From assembly GCF_030056705.1 (NCBI RefSeq), contig NZ_JASHIC010000016.1, positions 62,001 to 126,000 on the forward strand: DNA of 64,000 nucleotides. The letters run 5' to 3'. The stretch comes from Flectobacillus longus (GTDB lineage Bacteria > Bacteroidota > Bacteroidia > Cytophagales > Spirosomataceae). Under the pieces are notes generated by a model. The model was not told where the DNA came from and did no database searches. It saw only the letters and a list, made by a program, of their open reading frames with translations. Shown in pieces: positions 54,389-62,114 of this stretch (position 1 is the stretch's first letter; the number at the start of each line of letters is the position of its first letter). The position numbers and the translations under genes were made by a program.

Positions 54389-55663
54389 TTACCCTCTAAA
54401 AAAGTATTTCTTTGCTTTAATAATGACTAAAACACTTATCATACTTTCGGTAACTAATAGCGCTAAAGCAGTACCAAGTACCGAGAAATAAGGAATTAGC
54501 AAAACGTTTAACAAGATACATACCAAAGCCCCCCAAGATAAAATCTTCGTACTACTTTTTCCATGGTCTGAGATAAGTAATAGCTGATAAAAAGGGATAT
54601 TGATACACACAATTACAGGTATAAAAGCCATATATCTCACCAATTGAATAAACAGGCTTTTTTCTGAAATATCTAATTTTACCAACGTACTAATCAGTGG
54701 TGCTCCCAACCAACATACCAAACATCCTACTCCGACCAAAATACAGAAAGGAAAGAATAGTTTTCGCAAAAATGACTGCATCGCTTCATACCCTTGTGTG
54801 AGAATATGGCAAAGTTGTGTATAAATAGCTTGTGAAAACATGACCAATACTTGGCGAAGTAAAAGCGCTATTTTTTCGGCTATGCTATAGACCCCAAGCA
54901 TTTGCTCATTGACAAACCACCCTAATAGGATAATGCCAGAGTGCATATATAGACTTACCGAAAAATGGGATGTAAAATAGAAAAATCCTTCTTTTAGTTG
55001 TCTAGGAATACCCTTCAACCATCGTTTCTGGAATACCAACTGATATTTTTTTGACAAATAAATATTGGCAATAACTCCAATCAAGATATTGCTTCCACCT
55101 AATATCATATTTACCCAAATGGCTTCAGATGCCCTATATACCCATAAATAAATCAAACTAACACTAAGGATTTTTGAGCAAAAATTGGCATAAGTAGCCC
55201 AAGGCATTTTTTCAACTCCTTGAAAAAACCAAATAGGCAATAGCGCCTGACCTACAACCATTATATAGCTTCCAAGAATCAATTTCGTGTTATGCGCAAG
55301 GGTAGGATGCAAGGGTAAAATCACCAGTAAAATACCAAAACCTAAGATAAGAAGGATCATTTTGGATAAACTCACTTCATAAAAAAGTTGACCTAAATCT
55401 TCTTTTTGACGGTGCTTTTCACTCAAGGTTTTGACAGCCGAAAGACTAAAACCATAATCAACCCAGACATAGAAATATAGCATGGTACTTTGTGCCAACG
55501 CCACAACTCCATATTGAGCCAAGCCAATACGTTGAAGTAAAAGAGGAATTAACAAAAGAGGAATTAATAGGTTAGTCGCTTGCAAAAATGCCAACGCCAC
55601 GAAGTTGCGAATAACACCTCGGTATTCATGAAAGGTATTTCGAATCGTAGCAAAAAACTTCAT
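54389..55663 (-). CDS. Wzx-like polysaccharide flippase
   Basis: This MOP-superfamily membrane protein has 424 residues and about 12 helices. It has ATNLLIPLLLIPLLLQRIGL at residues 29-48, VALAQSTMLYFYVWVDYGFSL and the central LGVYSIAEKIALLLRQV, as in polysaccharide export flippases. It moves the lipid-linked repeat unit across the inner membrane. It is placed between the UDP-sugar dehydrogenase gene and the polymerase gene, all leftward, with a family 1 repeat just upstream. Confidence 0.93.
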   Translation of the reverse strand: MKFFATIRNTFHEYRGVIRNFVALAFLQATNLLIPLLLIPLLLQRIGLAQYGVVALAQSTMLYFYVWVDYGFSLSAVKTLSEKHRQKEDLGQLFYEVSLSKMILLILGFGILLVILPLHPTLAHNTKLILGSYIMVVGQALLPIWFFQGVEKMPWATYANFCSKILSVSLIYLWVYRASEAIWVNMILGGSNILIGVIANIYLSKKYQLVFQKRWLKGIPRQLKEGFFYFTSHFSVSLYMHSGIILLGWFVNEQMLGVYSIAEKIALLLRQVLVMFSQAIYTQLCHILTQGYEAMQSFLRKLFFPFCILVGVGCLVCWLGAPLISTLVKLDISEKSLFIQLVRYMAFIPVIVCINIPFYQLLLISDHGKSSTKILSWGALVCILLNVLLIPYFSVLGTALALLVTESMISVLVIIKAKKYFFRG

Positions 55664-55694
55664 TGTTAGAGGATATGTATGAGAAGCCTAAAAT

Positions 55695-55975
55695 AAAACA
55701 TGAGTCATTCCAAATTTAGTGATTTGTGATTGAGTGCATGAGTGATTATTTTATTATTTGTATGCTAGAAGTAGAGTCGAAATTTGCGTCTAAAACCGTG
55801 TATCAAAAAAAGCGGTCGAGAAAACAATTTTCGACCGCTTTTTTTGAGAATAGCCCTAATTTAAAAATTAAGAATGACTCATATTTATAGCTATTGAAGA
55901 CGCAAAGTATTGCGTCTCTACTGATTTTCATCAAAATCAATCACTAAATCACAATTCACCAATTCACTCAATACG
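55695..55975. repeat. Nested inverted repeat with terminator, family 1 (copy B)
   Basis: The outer left arm ATGAGTCATTCCAAATTTAG starts at 55700. The inner arms are 55771-55791 (degenerate GTAGAGTCGAAATTTGCGTCT) and 55898-55922 (AGACGCAAAGTATTGCG...). The central hairpin AAAAAAAGCGGTCGA (55805-55819)/55831-55845 is 15 bp with T tracts on both sides, a bidirectional terminator. The right outer arm is diverged but recognisable (near 55938-55970). It lies between two leftward genes. Confidence 0.9.
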
Positions 55976-57238
55976 CTACAGTCTCGCGTCGGAGAATGAT
56001 TTGTCCCAGAAAGATTTAATATCATAAATCACGGCGTCTTCACCTTTGAGTGCATCAATGTTTAAGCTTGCAAACTCGTTGTGCGATACACATAGCAAGA
56101 TACCTTCGTAGTCAGTGCCCAATTGGTCGAGCAACTGAATGCCATATTCTTCCGAAACTTCGTGTTTGTCGGCCCAAGGGTCATATACATCCACATCGAT
56201 ACCAAACTCTTTTAGTTCGTTATACACATCAATGACACGAGAGTTACGAATATCTGGGCAGTTTTCTTTAAAAGTAACTCCTAAAATCAAGACTTTACAA
56301 CCATCGATTTTATGTCCTTTTTTAATCAATAACTTCACTAATTTGTTAGCAACAAAAATCCCCATATTATCATTGACACGACGACCCGAAAGAATCACCT
56401 GAGGATAATACCCCAAACTTTCGGATTTATGCAGTAAATAATAAGGATCTACACCAATACAGTGACCACCAACCAAACCTGGTTTGAATTTGAGGAAGTT
56501 CCATTTTGTCCCTGCTGCCTCTAATACTTCGGTGGTATCAATACCCATTTTATCAAAAATCAATGCCAATTCATTCACAAATGAGATATTGACATCACGC
56601 TGGGCATTTTCAATCGCTTTCGAGGCCTCTGCTACTTTGATGGAAGTCGCCAAGTAAGTACCTGCTGTGATGATTGAACTATAAAGGCTATCCACAAATT
56701 GGGCGATTTCAGGAGTTGAACCAGAAGTGACCTTTTTGATTTTGGTCAAAGTATTTACCTTATCTCCTGGGTTGATACGTTCTGGAGAATAGCCACAGAA
56801 GAAGTCTTGATTGAATACCAAACTACTTTCTTTTTCCAAAATCGGCACACAATCTTCTTCCGTACAACCTGGATATACCGTTGATTCATAAATCACAACA
56901 TCACCTTTGCGAAGGACTTTTCCTACAGTTTTGCTGGCAGCAATTAAAGGAATCAAATCAGGTTTTTTGAAACGATCTATCGGCGTAGGTACGGTTACAA
57001 TGAACACATTGCAGTCTACCAAATCATTGATATTGGCCGAAAAACTCAATAGAGTAGAAGACTGTAAATTGTCGGTCTCTACTTCCTGTGTGCGGTCATA
57101 ACCTTTTGAGAGTTCATCGATACGACTTTGATTAATATCAAAACCTATCACTGGAAATTTTTTCCCGAACTCAACAGCCAATGGAAGCCCTACATATCCA
57201 AGACCGATTATTGCTATTTTACTTGTACTTAAGTCCAA
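55976..57238 (-). CDS. UDP-N-acetyl-hexosamine 6-dehydrogenase (TviB/WbpA-like)
   Basis: This nucleotide-sugar dehydrogenase has 420 residues. The NAD motif GLGYVGLPLA is at residues 12-21. The middle helix KVAEASKAIENAQRDVNISF is followed by the active-site Cys260 in GLVGGHCIGVDPYYLLH. The C-terminal UDP-binding domain has VLILGVTFKENCPDIRNS. The KVAEASKAIENAQRD and HCIGVDPYY forms fit UDP-GalNAc/UDP-GlcNAc 6-dehydrogenases giving uronic acids, rather than UDP-glucose dehydrogenase. The only start in the open frame is a TTG at 57238; a stop lies 6 codons upstream. It supplies a uronic-acid sugar to the polysaccharide cluster. Confidence 0.92.
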   Translation of the reverse strand: MDLSTSKIAIIGLGYVGLPLAVEFGKKFPVIGFDINQSRIDELSKGYDRTQEVETDNLQSSTLLSFSANINDLVDCNVFIVTVPTPIDRFKKPDLIPLIAASKTVGKVLRKGDVVIYESTVYPGCTEEDCVPILEKESSLVFNQDFFCGYSPERINPGDKVNTLTKIKKVTSGSTPEIAQFVDSLYSSIITAGTYLATSIKVAEASKAIENAQRDVNISFVNELALIFDKMGIDTTEVLEAAGTKWNFLKFKPGLVGGHCIGVDPYYLLHKSESLGYYPQVILSGRRVNDNMGIFVANKLVKLLIKKGHKIDGCKVLILGVTFKENCPDIRNSRVIDVYNELKEFGIDVDVYDPWADKHEVSEEYGIQLLDQLGTDYEGILLCVSHNEFASLNIDALKGEDAVIYDIKSFWDKSFSDARL

Positions 57239-57566
57239 TATTTTGAGATAATTTTATGGAAAATCAAAAACCAAAAAGTCAGTAAAAAATTACTGAAACA
57301 GAACGTCTATTGTATACCTATGAGCATGTTTAATATTTCATTTGGTATTTGATGAAACAAAATTTCCATTTGACACTCCTTACTTTTCTTGTCTTGACAC
57401 AAGAAAAGTAACAAAAGAAAGTCAAGAAATCCTAAACTCGCCTACGGCTCAAACAACAGGATTTCAGAAAATAAATATATCAAACTATGATTTATTTATT
57501 TTAAACAAAATGCAAAATTTAAACATATACTAAAAAGTGAAAATCAAAGGTAATCAATTTATTTTT
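57239..57566. other. Intergenic region with a palindromic repeat
   Basis: These 328 bases hold a perfect 13-bp inverted repeat, TTACTTTTCTTGT (57380-57392)/ACAAGAAAAGTAA (57399-57411). It is followed by CAAAAGAAAGTCAAGAAATC and an imperfect palindrome with ACTCGCCTACGGCTC (near 57434). This looks like a dispersed repeat of the type common in Bacteroidota, and no gene was seen. The palindrome may end transcription from the left or right. Confidence 0.6.
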
Positions 57567-58802
57567 TTAGTGGAAAAACAAATAACTCACCAGAATCGCT
57601 GTGATGATTCCAGCTAAATCTGCGGTTAAACCAGCCCAAAGAGTGTAACGTGTTTCTTTGATGTTGACAGAACCAAAATACAAAGCAATCACATAAAAAA
57701 TCGTATCTGCCGAACCTTGGAACACACAAGCCAATCTACCCGCAAAAGAATCAGCGCCGAAAGTTTTCATCGTATCAATCATCATGGCTCTTGAGCCACC
57801 GCCACTTAATGGATGCATCAAAGCTGTGGGAAGGGCATCAGTAAAGTCTGTATTGATATTTGTTAGGGCAAAAAGGTATTTCATGCCATCAACAATCCAA
57901 GTCAAAGCTCCTGAATTACGCAATGCTCCAATAGCTACCAACATGGCTACTAAATAAGGAATAATACGAACAGAAGTCTCAAAACCACCTTTTGCACCTT
58001 CGATAAAAGCGTCAAATACATCTACTTTTTTACGTAAAGCTCCTAAAAGAAATGAAATGATGAGCCCAAACAAAATCATATTACTCGATACCTTCGAAAA
58101 GATTTCGATTTGTTCTTTCGGAATGCTTGATAAATACCAAAGCAATAGCCCGATAGCAGCTGTAATACCTCCCAACCAAGTGATAATGACTCTATCTAAC
58201 AGATTAATTTTTTGCTTGAAAGAGACAAATAGCAAGCCTGTAACCGTAGCAACATAGGTAGCAATCAAACATGGGATAAAAATGTCAGAAGCGTCTTTGG
58301 CACCATAAATCGCACGTTGTGCCATAATACTCAGAGGAATCAAAACTGGTCCTGCGCTGTGCAACACCATAAACATAATCTGAGCATTAGAGGCTACGGT
58401 TTTGCTTGGGTTCAACTCTTGCAAACTCTGCATTGCTTTTAGTCCAAAAGGTGTAGCAGCATTGTCGAGCCCTAACATATTGGCAGAGAAGTTCATAATC
58501 ATTTGCCCACTCGCTGGGTGATTTTTAGGAACCTCAGGAAAAAGACGATTAAAGAATGGTCCGACAATACGAGCCAAAAAGTTGATGGCACCAGCCTTTT
58601 CACCAATATTTAACAAACCCATAAAGAACGTCATTACCCCAGCTAATGGAAGTGCAATGTTCATGACCGAAGTTTCAGCTGAGTCAAACATACCATCGAC
58701 AATCAGTTTGAAGATTTCGGTGTCGCCCAAGAAAATCAACTTAAGCAAAGCCACAATAAAGGCAATCAAAAAAAATGCAATCCAGAGGTAATTAAGAGCC
58801 AT
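57567..58802 (-). CDS. Fused SpmA/SpmB-type nucleoside-recognition (Gate) membrane protein
   Basis: From the ATG at 58802 the protein is 411 residues, with about ten membrane helices in two repeated Gate-type halves. The first (LPLAGVMTFFMGLLNIGEKA, MNFSANMLGLDNAATPFG) resembles spore maturation protein SpmA; the second (IEGAKGGFETSVRIIPYLVA, LPTALMHPLSGGGSRAMMID, FQGSADTIFYVI) resembles SpmB. In sporulators these are two proteins; in this non-spore former they are one. Transport of a small solute is inferred. A longer TTG start at 58838 exists. The gene follows the PAP2 gene by 45 bases. Confidence 0.9.
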   Translation of the reverse strand: MALNYLWIAFFLIAFIVALLKLIFLGDTEIFKLIVDGMFDSAETSVMNIALPLAGVMTFFMGLLNIGEKAGAINFLARIVGPFFNRLFPEVPKNHPASGQMIMNFSANMLGLDNAATPFGLKAMQSLQELNPSKTVASNAQIMFMVLHSAGPVLIPLSIMAQRAIYGAKDASDIFIPCLIATYVATVTGLLFVSFKQKINLLDRVIITWLGGITAAIGLLLWYLSSIPKEQIEIFSKVSSNMILFGLIISFLLGALRKKVDVFDAFIEGAKGGFETSVRIIPYLVAMLVAIGALRNSGALTWIVDGMKYLFALTNINTDFTDALPTALMHPLSGGGSRAMMIDTMKTFGADSFAGRLACVFQGSADTIFYVIALYFGSVNIKETRYTLWAGLTADLAGIITAILVSYLFFH

Positions 58803-58847
58803 TCTATCAGGTTGGGATTTGTATATGTTTATTGACAAGTATCAGCC

Positions 58848-59624
58848 TTAAGGGTACATAATTGCTGCATGGCGGAATACTGCCAAAAGTAAGGCAAACA
58901 AGGTTAGCATTACCGCCGAAAATGGAATCCAATGCCACTGTTTGATTACTTTAGCCAATTCATACGAAGCAACAGTAAAAGCAAATGCAGCAATCACATC
59001 GGCCGTATAATGTACATGTTGTAAAAGTAGGAAAAAAGCGATTAAAATACAGGCGATACCAGCCAAGATTTTAGCAATACGCCCTTCTACAATAATCCAA
59101 ATCAAGACCATTGTAGCAGTATGTCCCGAAAAGAATAAATCTTTGGTTACAGGCGAAGCCGTACCATACACCGCTGCTTCAGCAAAAGGGTCTGCCAAAT
59201 TAATTAATCCCACGGGCGCATCGAGTGGCACTAAAGTGATAGTTACCATACGAAAAATCGTCACGCAAACGTAAGTAATAGCATAAAGTAAAAACACTTC
59301 GGCCTTTTTTAGACTTTGTATTAATGAGAAAATCAAAATACTGTACAATACCGTAAATATGGGTACAGATACGTCTATTGAAGGCAAGGCGTTCAACACT
59401 AAATCCTCAAGAGCGGCTCCTGGTCGTTTTTGGATATGGTTCAAATAACTCGGAAACTGCGTAGCACCAATAATTAAAATCCCTAGGGTTAGAATTATCT
59501 TTACGCTAAAATCGATGGTTTGAAAACCTTCTTTCCAACTCTTTGCAAATGCCTGAAAGTAGGAAAGTTTTTTCATTTCTTGAGATGTTGTTTTGGGTTT
59601 TTGTGTTAACAAATCGTTATCCAT
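58848..59624 (-). CDS. PAP2-type membrane phosphatase
   Basis: This membrane protein has 258 residues and about six helices. LFFSGHTATMVLIW (about residue 155-168) and HVHYTADVIAAF (about 205-216) match the two core motifs of the PAP2 superfamily (SGH and HxxxD), in the form seen in sphingomyelin-synthase-like PAP2_C proteins. The N-terminal motif KX6RP is not clear. It probably acts on lipid phosphates or transfers a lipid head group. It is the first gene of the leftward pair with the SpmA/SpmB-type gene. Confidence 0.85.
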   Translation of the reverse strand: MDNDLLTQKPKTTSQEMKKLSYFQAFAKSWKEGFQTIDFSVKIILTLGILIIGATQFPSYLNHIQKRPGAALEDLVLNALPSIDVSVPIFTVLYSILIFSLIQSLKKAEVFLLYAITYVCVTIFRMVTITLVPLDAPVGLINLADPFAEAAVYGTASPVTKDLFFSGHTATMVLIWIIVEGRIAKILAGIACILIAFFLLLQHVHYTADVIAAFAFTVASYELAKVIKQWHWIPFSAVMLTLFALLLAVFRHAAIMYP

Positions 59625-59696
59625 AAATCATGAGAAGATTATCGAGTCGTTGTAGCGTTTTGTCGGAAAGATGACAAAACAACTCTAAAAAGATTG

Positions 59697-59727
59697 CAAA
59701 CTTACATCAAGTTTTAAATGTTATCAA
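59697..59727 (-). promoter_or_regulatory. Candidate promoter for the PAP2-Spm unit
   Basis: On the leftward strand TTG (59725-59727), 20 bases and TAAGTTTG (59697-59704) fit the Bacteroidota consensus. Transcription would start near 59690, about 65 bases before the ATG at 59624. It overlaps the first codons of msrA. Confidence 0.4.
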
Positions 59728-60392
59728 TTATGAAAAGAAAAATTAGTGCCATTGTTCTTGGAATATTAACATTAGTAGTAAATATTTCATGTGCACAAAA
59801 ACCTGAAAATCAGAAAAATACTAAAATGGAGAACAAAGAAAAAGATAAACCAAGTGGCAAAACAGAAATCGCAACTTTTGGTGCAGGATGCTTCTGGTGT
59901 GTTGAAGCAGTATTCCAAAACCTCGAAGGAGTCGAAAAAGTTGTATCTGGTTATTCTGGAGGCTCGGTTCCTGATCCTACCTATCGTGCTGTTTGTACTG
60001 GTACTACTGGACATGCCGAAGTTTGTCAGGTAATTTATGATCCTCAAAAAATTACTTTTGAAGAGCTTCTAGAAGTTTTCTGGAAAACACACGACCCAAC
60101 CACTTTAAACCGTCAAGGAGCCGATGAAGGAACACAGTATCGTTCGGTAGTTTTTTATCATAATGCCGAACAAAAACAACTAGCAGAATATTGGAAAGAA
60201 AAACTTAATGCCGAGCACGTTTTTCCAAATCCTATCGTAACTGAAATTAGTGCCTTTACAAAATTTTATCCAGCTGAAAATTATCACCAAGATTACTTTA
60301 ATCAAAATGGCTATGAACCCTATTGCCAAATTGTGATTAAGCCAAAGCTAGATAAGTTTAAAAAGGCCTTCAAAGATAAATTGAAGCATTAA
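59718..60392 (+). CDS. msrA: Peptide methionine sulfoxide reductase MsrA (lipoprotein form)
   Basis: MsrA reduces methionine-S-sulfoxide in proteins. The catalytic motif GCFWC has nucleophile Cys58, in FGAGCFWCVEAVFQNLEG. YSGGSVPDPTYRAVCTG, GHAEVCQVIYDP and TQYRSVVFY are all family motifs. The enzyme carries a signal sequence with a possible lipobox at Cys25 (NISCAQ), so it may repair periplasmic or surface proteins. A second ATG at 59730 is equally good. The 224 residues are longer than cytoplasmic MsrA because of the leader and a charged linker (about 29-48). A terminator-bearing repeat follows. Confidence 0.96.
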   Translation: MLSIMKRKISAIVLGILTLVVNISCAQKPENQKNTKMENKEKDKPSGKTEIATFGAGCFWCVEAVFQNLEGVEKVVSGYSGGSVPDPTYRAVCTGTTGHAEVCQVIYDPQKITFEELLEVFWKTHDPTTLNRQGADEGTQYRSVVFYHNAEQKQLAEYWKEKLNAEHVFPNPIVTEISAFTKFYPAENYHQDYFNQNGYEPYCQIVIKPKLDKFKKAFKDKLKH

Positions 60393-60714
60393 TATGAGTC
60401 ATTCCAAATTTAGCGATTTAGTGATTGAGCGAATGAGTGATTATTCTCACAAGTAGAGACGCAATGATTGCGTCTAAAGAAGTATCATTCTGGAATATAG
60501 TATCAAACATGAGTCATACTGAATTTTAAGATTGGGGTTATCCTCCAAGTTTTCATCAAAAAAGCGGTCGGAAAATATTTTTCCGACCGCTTTTTTGATG
60601 CTACCATACTAGATTTTTATTCAGCATAAGACGCAATCATTGCGTCTCTACCACGAGAATACAAATTTTAACATAATCACTCATTCGCTAAATCGCTAAA
60701 TTCGGAATGACACA
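60393..60714. repeat. Nested inverted repeat with terminator, family 1 (copy C)
   Basis: This is the most complete copy. The outer arms are 60394-60444 and 60668-60712 (both with CATTCC, AATTTAGCGATTTAG and ATGAGTGATTAT). The inner arms 60453-60475 and 60629-60651 are perfect 23-bp complements. The central hairpin 60554-60575/60579-60600 is a perfect 22-bp stem with a 3-base loop and AAAAAAGCGGTCGG arms giving T tracts on both strands. It sits between convergent msrA and the LON-domain gene. Confidence 0.95.
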
Positions 60715-60735
60715 TGCTTCATCCCGTGAATTTTC

Positions 60736-61368
60736 CTAGAAATTCAGTGGGTCTAAGTTCTTAAAATGCCCATTCATACGAATACGCTCCTTGGTTCTTT
60801 CCAGTTCTTGTAAGACTGGCAACACTTTTTCTAAATGTTTGGAGATATACGCCTGTCTTTCGGCTTCTGTTGGCATTTTGAGTAACTCATATTCTTTCTC
60901 TATCGACAAGCCTATTTTGTGTGCTACTTGGAAAGAATAAGGTTGTGGCTTTTGGAGATTGAATTTATTTTCTTCATCAAGAAGTAAATAGAGATCAGTG
61001 ATTTGTTCTAATAGTTTTGGAAGCACAGAAGGACTAATTTCTGGGTCTCTTAGGGCTTCTACCTCGCCCCCTGCATATAGTTTACCAGCTACAGGATTCT
61101 GAAAATCTAAAATTCTAAATACTCTCACACCTTGTGTTTTGATGTCCATTCTACCATCATCATACACCTTATAAACCGACATAATCTTCACCTCGGTTCC
61201 AAACCCTTGCATTTTACCATCAATAAACGCTGGAATACCAAAGGTAGAGTCCTGTTGAATAGCCTCTTTTATTAACTGACGATAACGAGGTTCAAAAATA
61301 TGAAGATTAAGGTCTTCCAAGGGAAAAACCACCAAATTAAGCGGAAACAGTGGTAAAAACTTTTGCAT
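60736..61368 (-). CDS. LON substrate-binding domain protein
   Basis: The 210 residues match the N-terminal substrate-binding (LAN/LON) domain of Lon protease without ATPase or protease parts: FLPLFPLNLVVFPLEDLNLH, then IFEPRYRQLIKEAI, FGTEVKIMSVYKVYDDGRMD and GVRVFRILDF. The helical C-terminus (about 120-195) follows. Such stand-alone proteins are common in Bacteroidota; their role is unknown, possibly in protein quality control. It reads leftward alone. Confidence 0.93.
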   Translation of the reverse strand: MQKFLPLFPLNLVVFPLEDLNLHIFEPRYRQLIKEAIQQDSTFGIPAFIDGKMQGFGTEVKIMSVYKVYDDGRMDIKTQGVRVFRILDFQNPVAGKLYAGGEVEALRDPEISPSVLPKLLEQITDLYLLLDEENKFNLQKPQPYSFQVAHKIGLSIEKEYELLKMPTEAERQAYISKHLEKVLPVLQELERTKERIRMNGHFKNLDPLNF

Positions 61369-61394
61369 GTGATTAGTATCTACTTAAAACCAAT

Positions 61395-61495
61395 GAGTAA
61401 GTGCTGTTGGCGATTAGCAGTAGGCATTAGGCTAAATTTACCGAGTGCCCATAGCCGACTGCCGAAAGCCCAATAATGCAATTTTATTTTGCCTT
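61395..61495. repeat. Possible family 2 repeat fragment
   Basis: The stretch contains GTAGGCATTAGGCTAAATTTACC and GACTGCCGAAAGCCCAATAA, related in words to the repeats at 23831 and 41595. The alignment is too short to be sure. Confidence 0.35.
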
Positions 61496-61496
61496 A

Positions 61497-61991
61497 TTAC
61501 TTAATGACTGCTTTTTCGATGGTAAAACCTACGCTAACAATATCAGCAAGTGGATTTTGGCGCATATATTGTTTTACCTGAATTTTATATTTTCCTTTTT
61601 GGGGAAATATAAAATTTTTGAATGCTAAAATTTTATGGTCATATACATCACCTAAACCTTCACCTAGTTTTCTGCCAGTGTTGGGGTCAAAGAGAACTAA
61701 TTCATCTAGTTTTTGATGAATAATTTTGCCTTTATTGTCTGACAAATAATGGGTCAGGTATAGGTTATAATACGGATAAGAACGGTTGTTACGAACATTA
61801 TAAAATACATTATAAGCGATCGTTGTGTCTTCGACGTTGAATTCGAACTCAGGGGTATCTTTAATAAACCACTTGGCCTCAGCAATGTTATAATTATCTT
61901 TCAAAATAGTATTTGAATCACAAGCTGACATGGCTATTGCCAATAAAATACTTCCAATAAAAATTTTCGATTTCAAACTTTTGAGGAACAT
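61497..61991 (-). CDS. gldH: GldH, gliding motility lipoprotein
   Basis: GldH is a lipoprotein needed for gliding in Flavobacterium. From the ATG at 61991 it has 164 residues. The lipobox is at Cys24 (IAMSACDS). The body has the GldH pattern YNIAEAKWFIKDTPEFEFNV, YNVFYNVRNNRSYPYYNLYL and GLGDVYDHKILAFKNFIFPQ, ending in a beta strand. The longer open frame starts at a GTG at 62045 with a less typical N-terminus. It is directly downstream of ricT, as in other Bacteroidota. Confidence 0.92.
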   Translation of the reverse strand: MFLKSLKSKIFIGSILLAIAMSACDSNTILKDNYNIAEAKWFIKDTPEFEFNVEDTTIAYNVFYNVRNNRSYPYYNLYLTHYLSDNKGKIIHQKLDELVLFDPNTGRKLGEGLGDVYDHKILAFKNFIFPQKGKYKIQVKQYMRQNPLADIVSVGFTIEKAVIK

Positions 61992-62114
61992 AAGAGTACG
62001 ATGGATTAAAAAAAGGAGTTGGATTTGAAATGTTTCATTTCTCACCCAAACTCCTTTCTTATTTATATAATGAGTTCACCTTCGATTTTGTGAAAATGGG
62101 TATTACTCTTTCAA

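Noticed and set aside
57567-58802. Evidence of sporulation
   Set aside because: SpmA/SpmB-type and RicT/YaaT-type proteins are widespread in non-sporulating Bacteroidota; no other sporulation gene is present.
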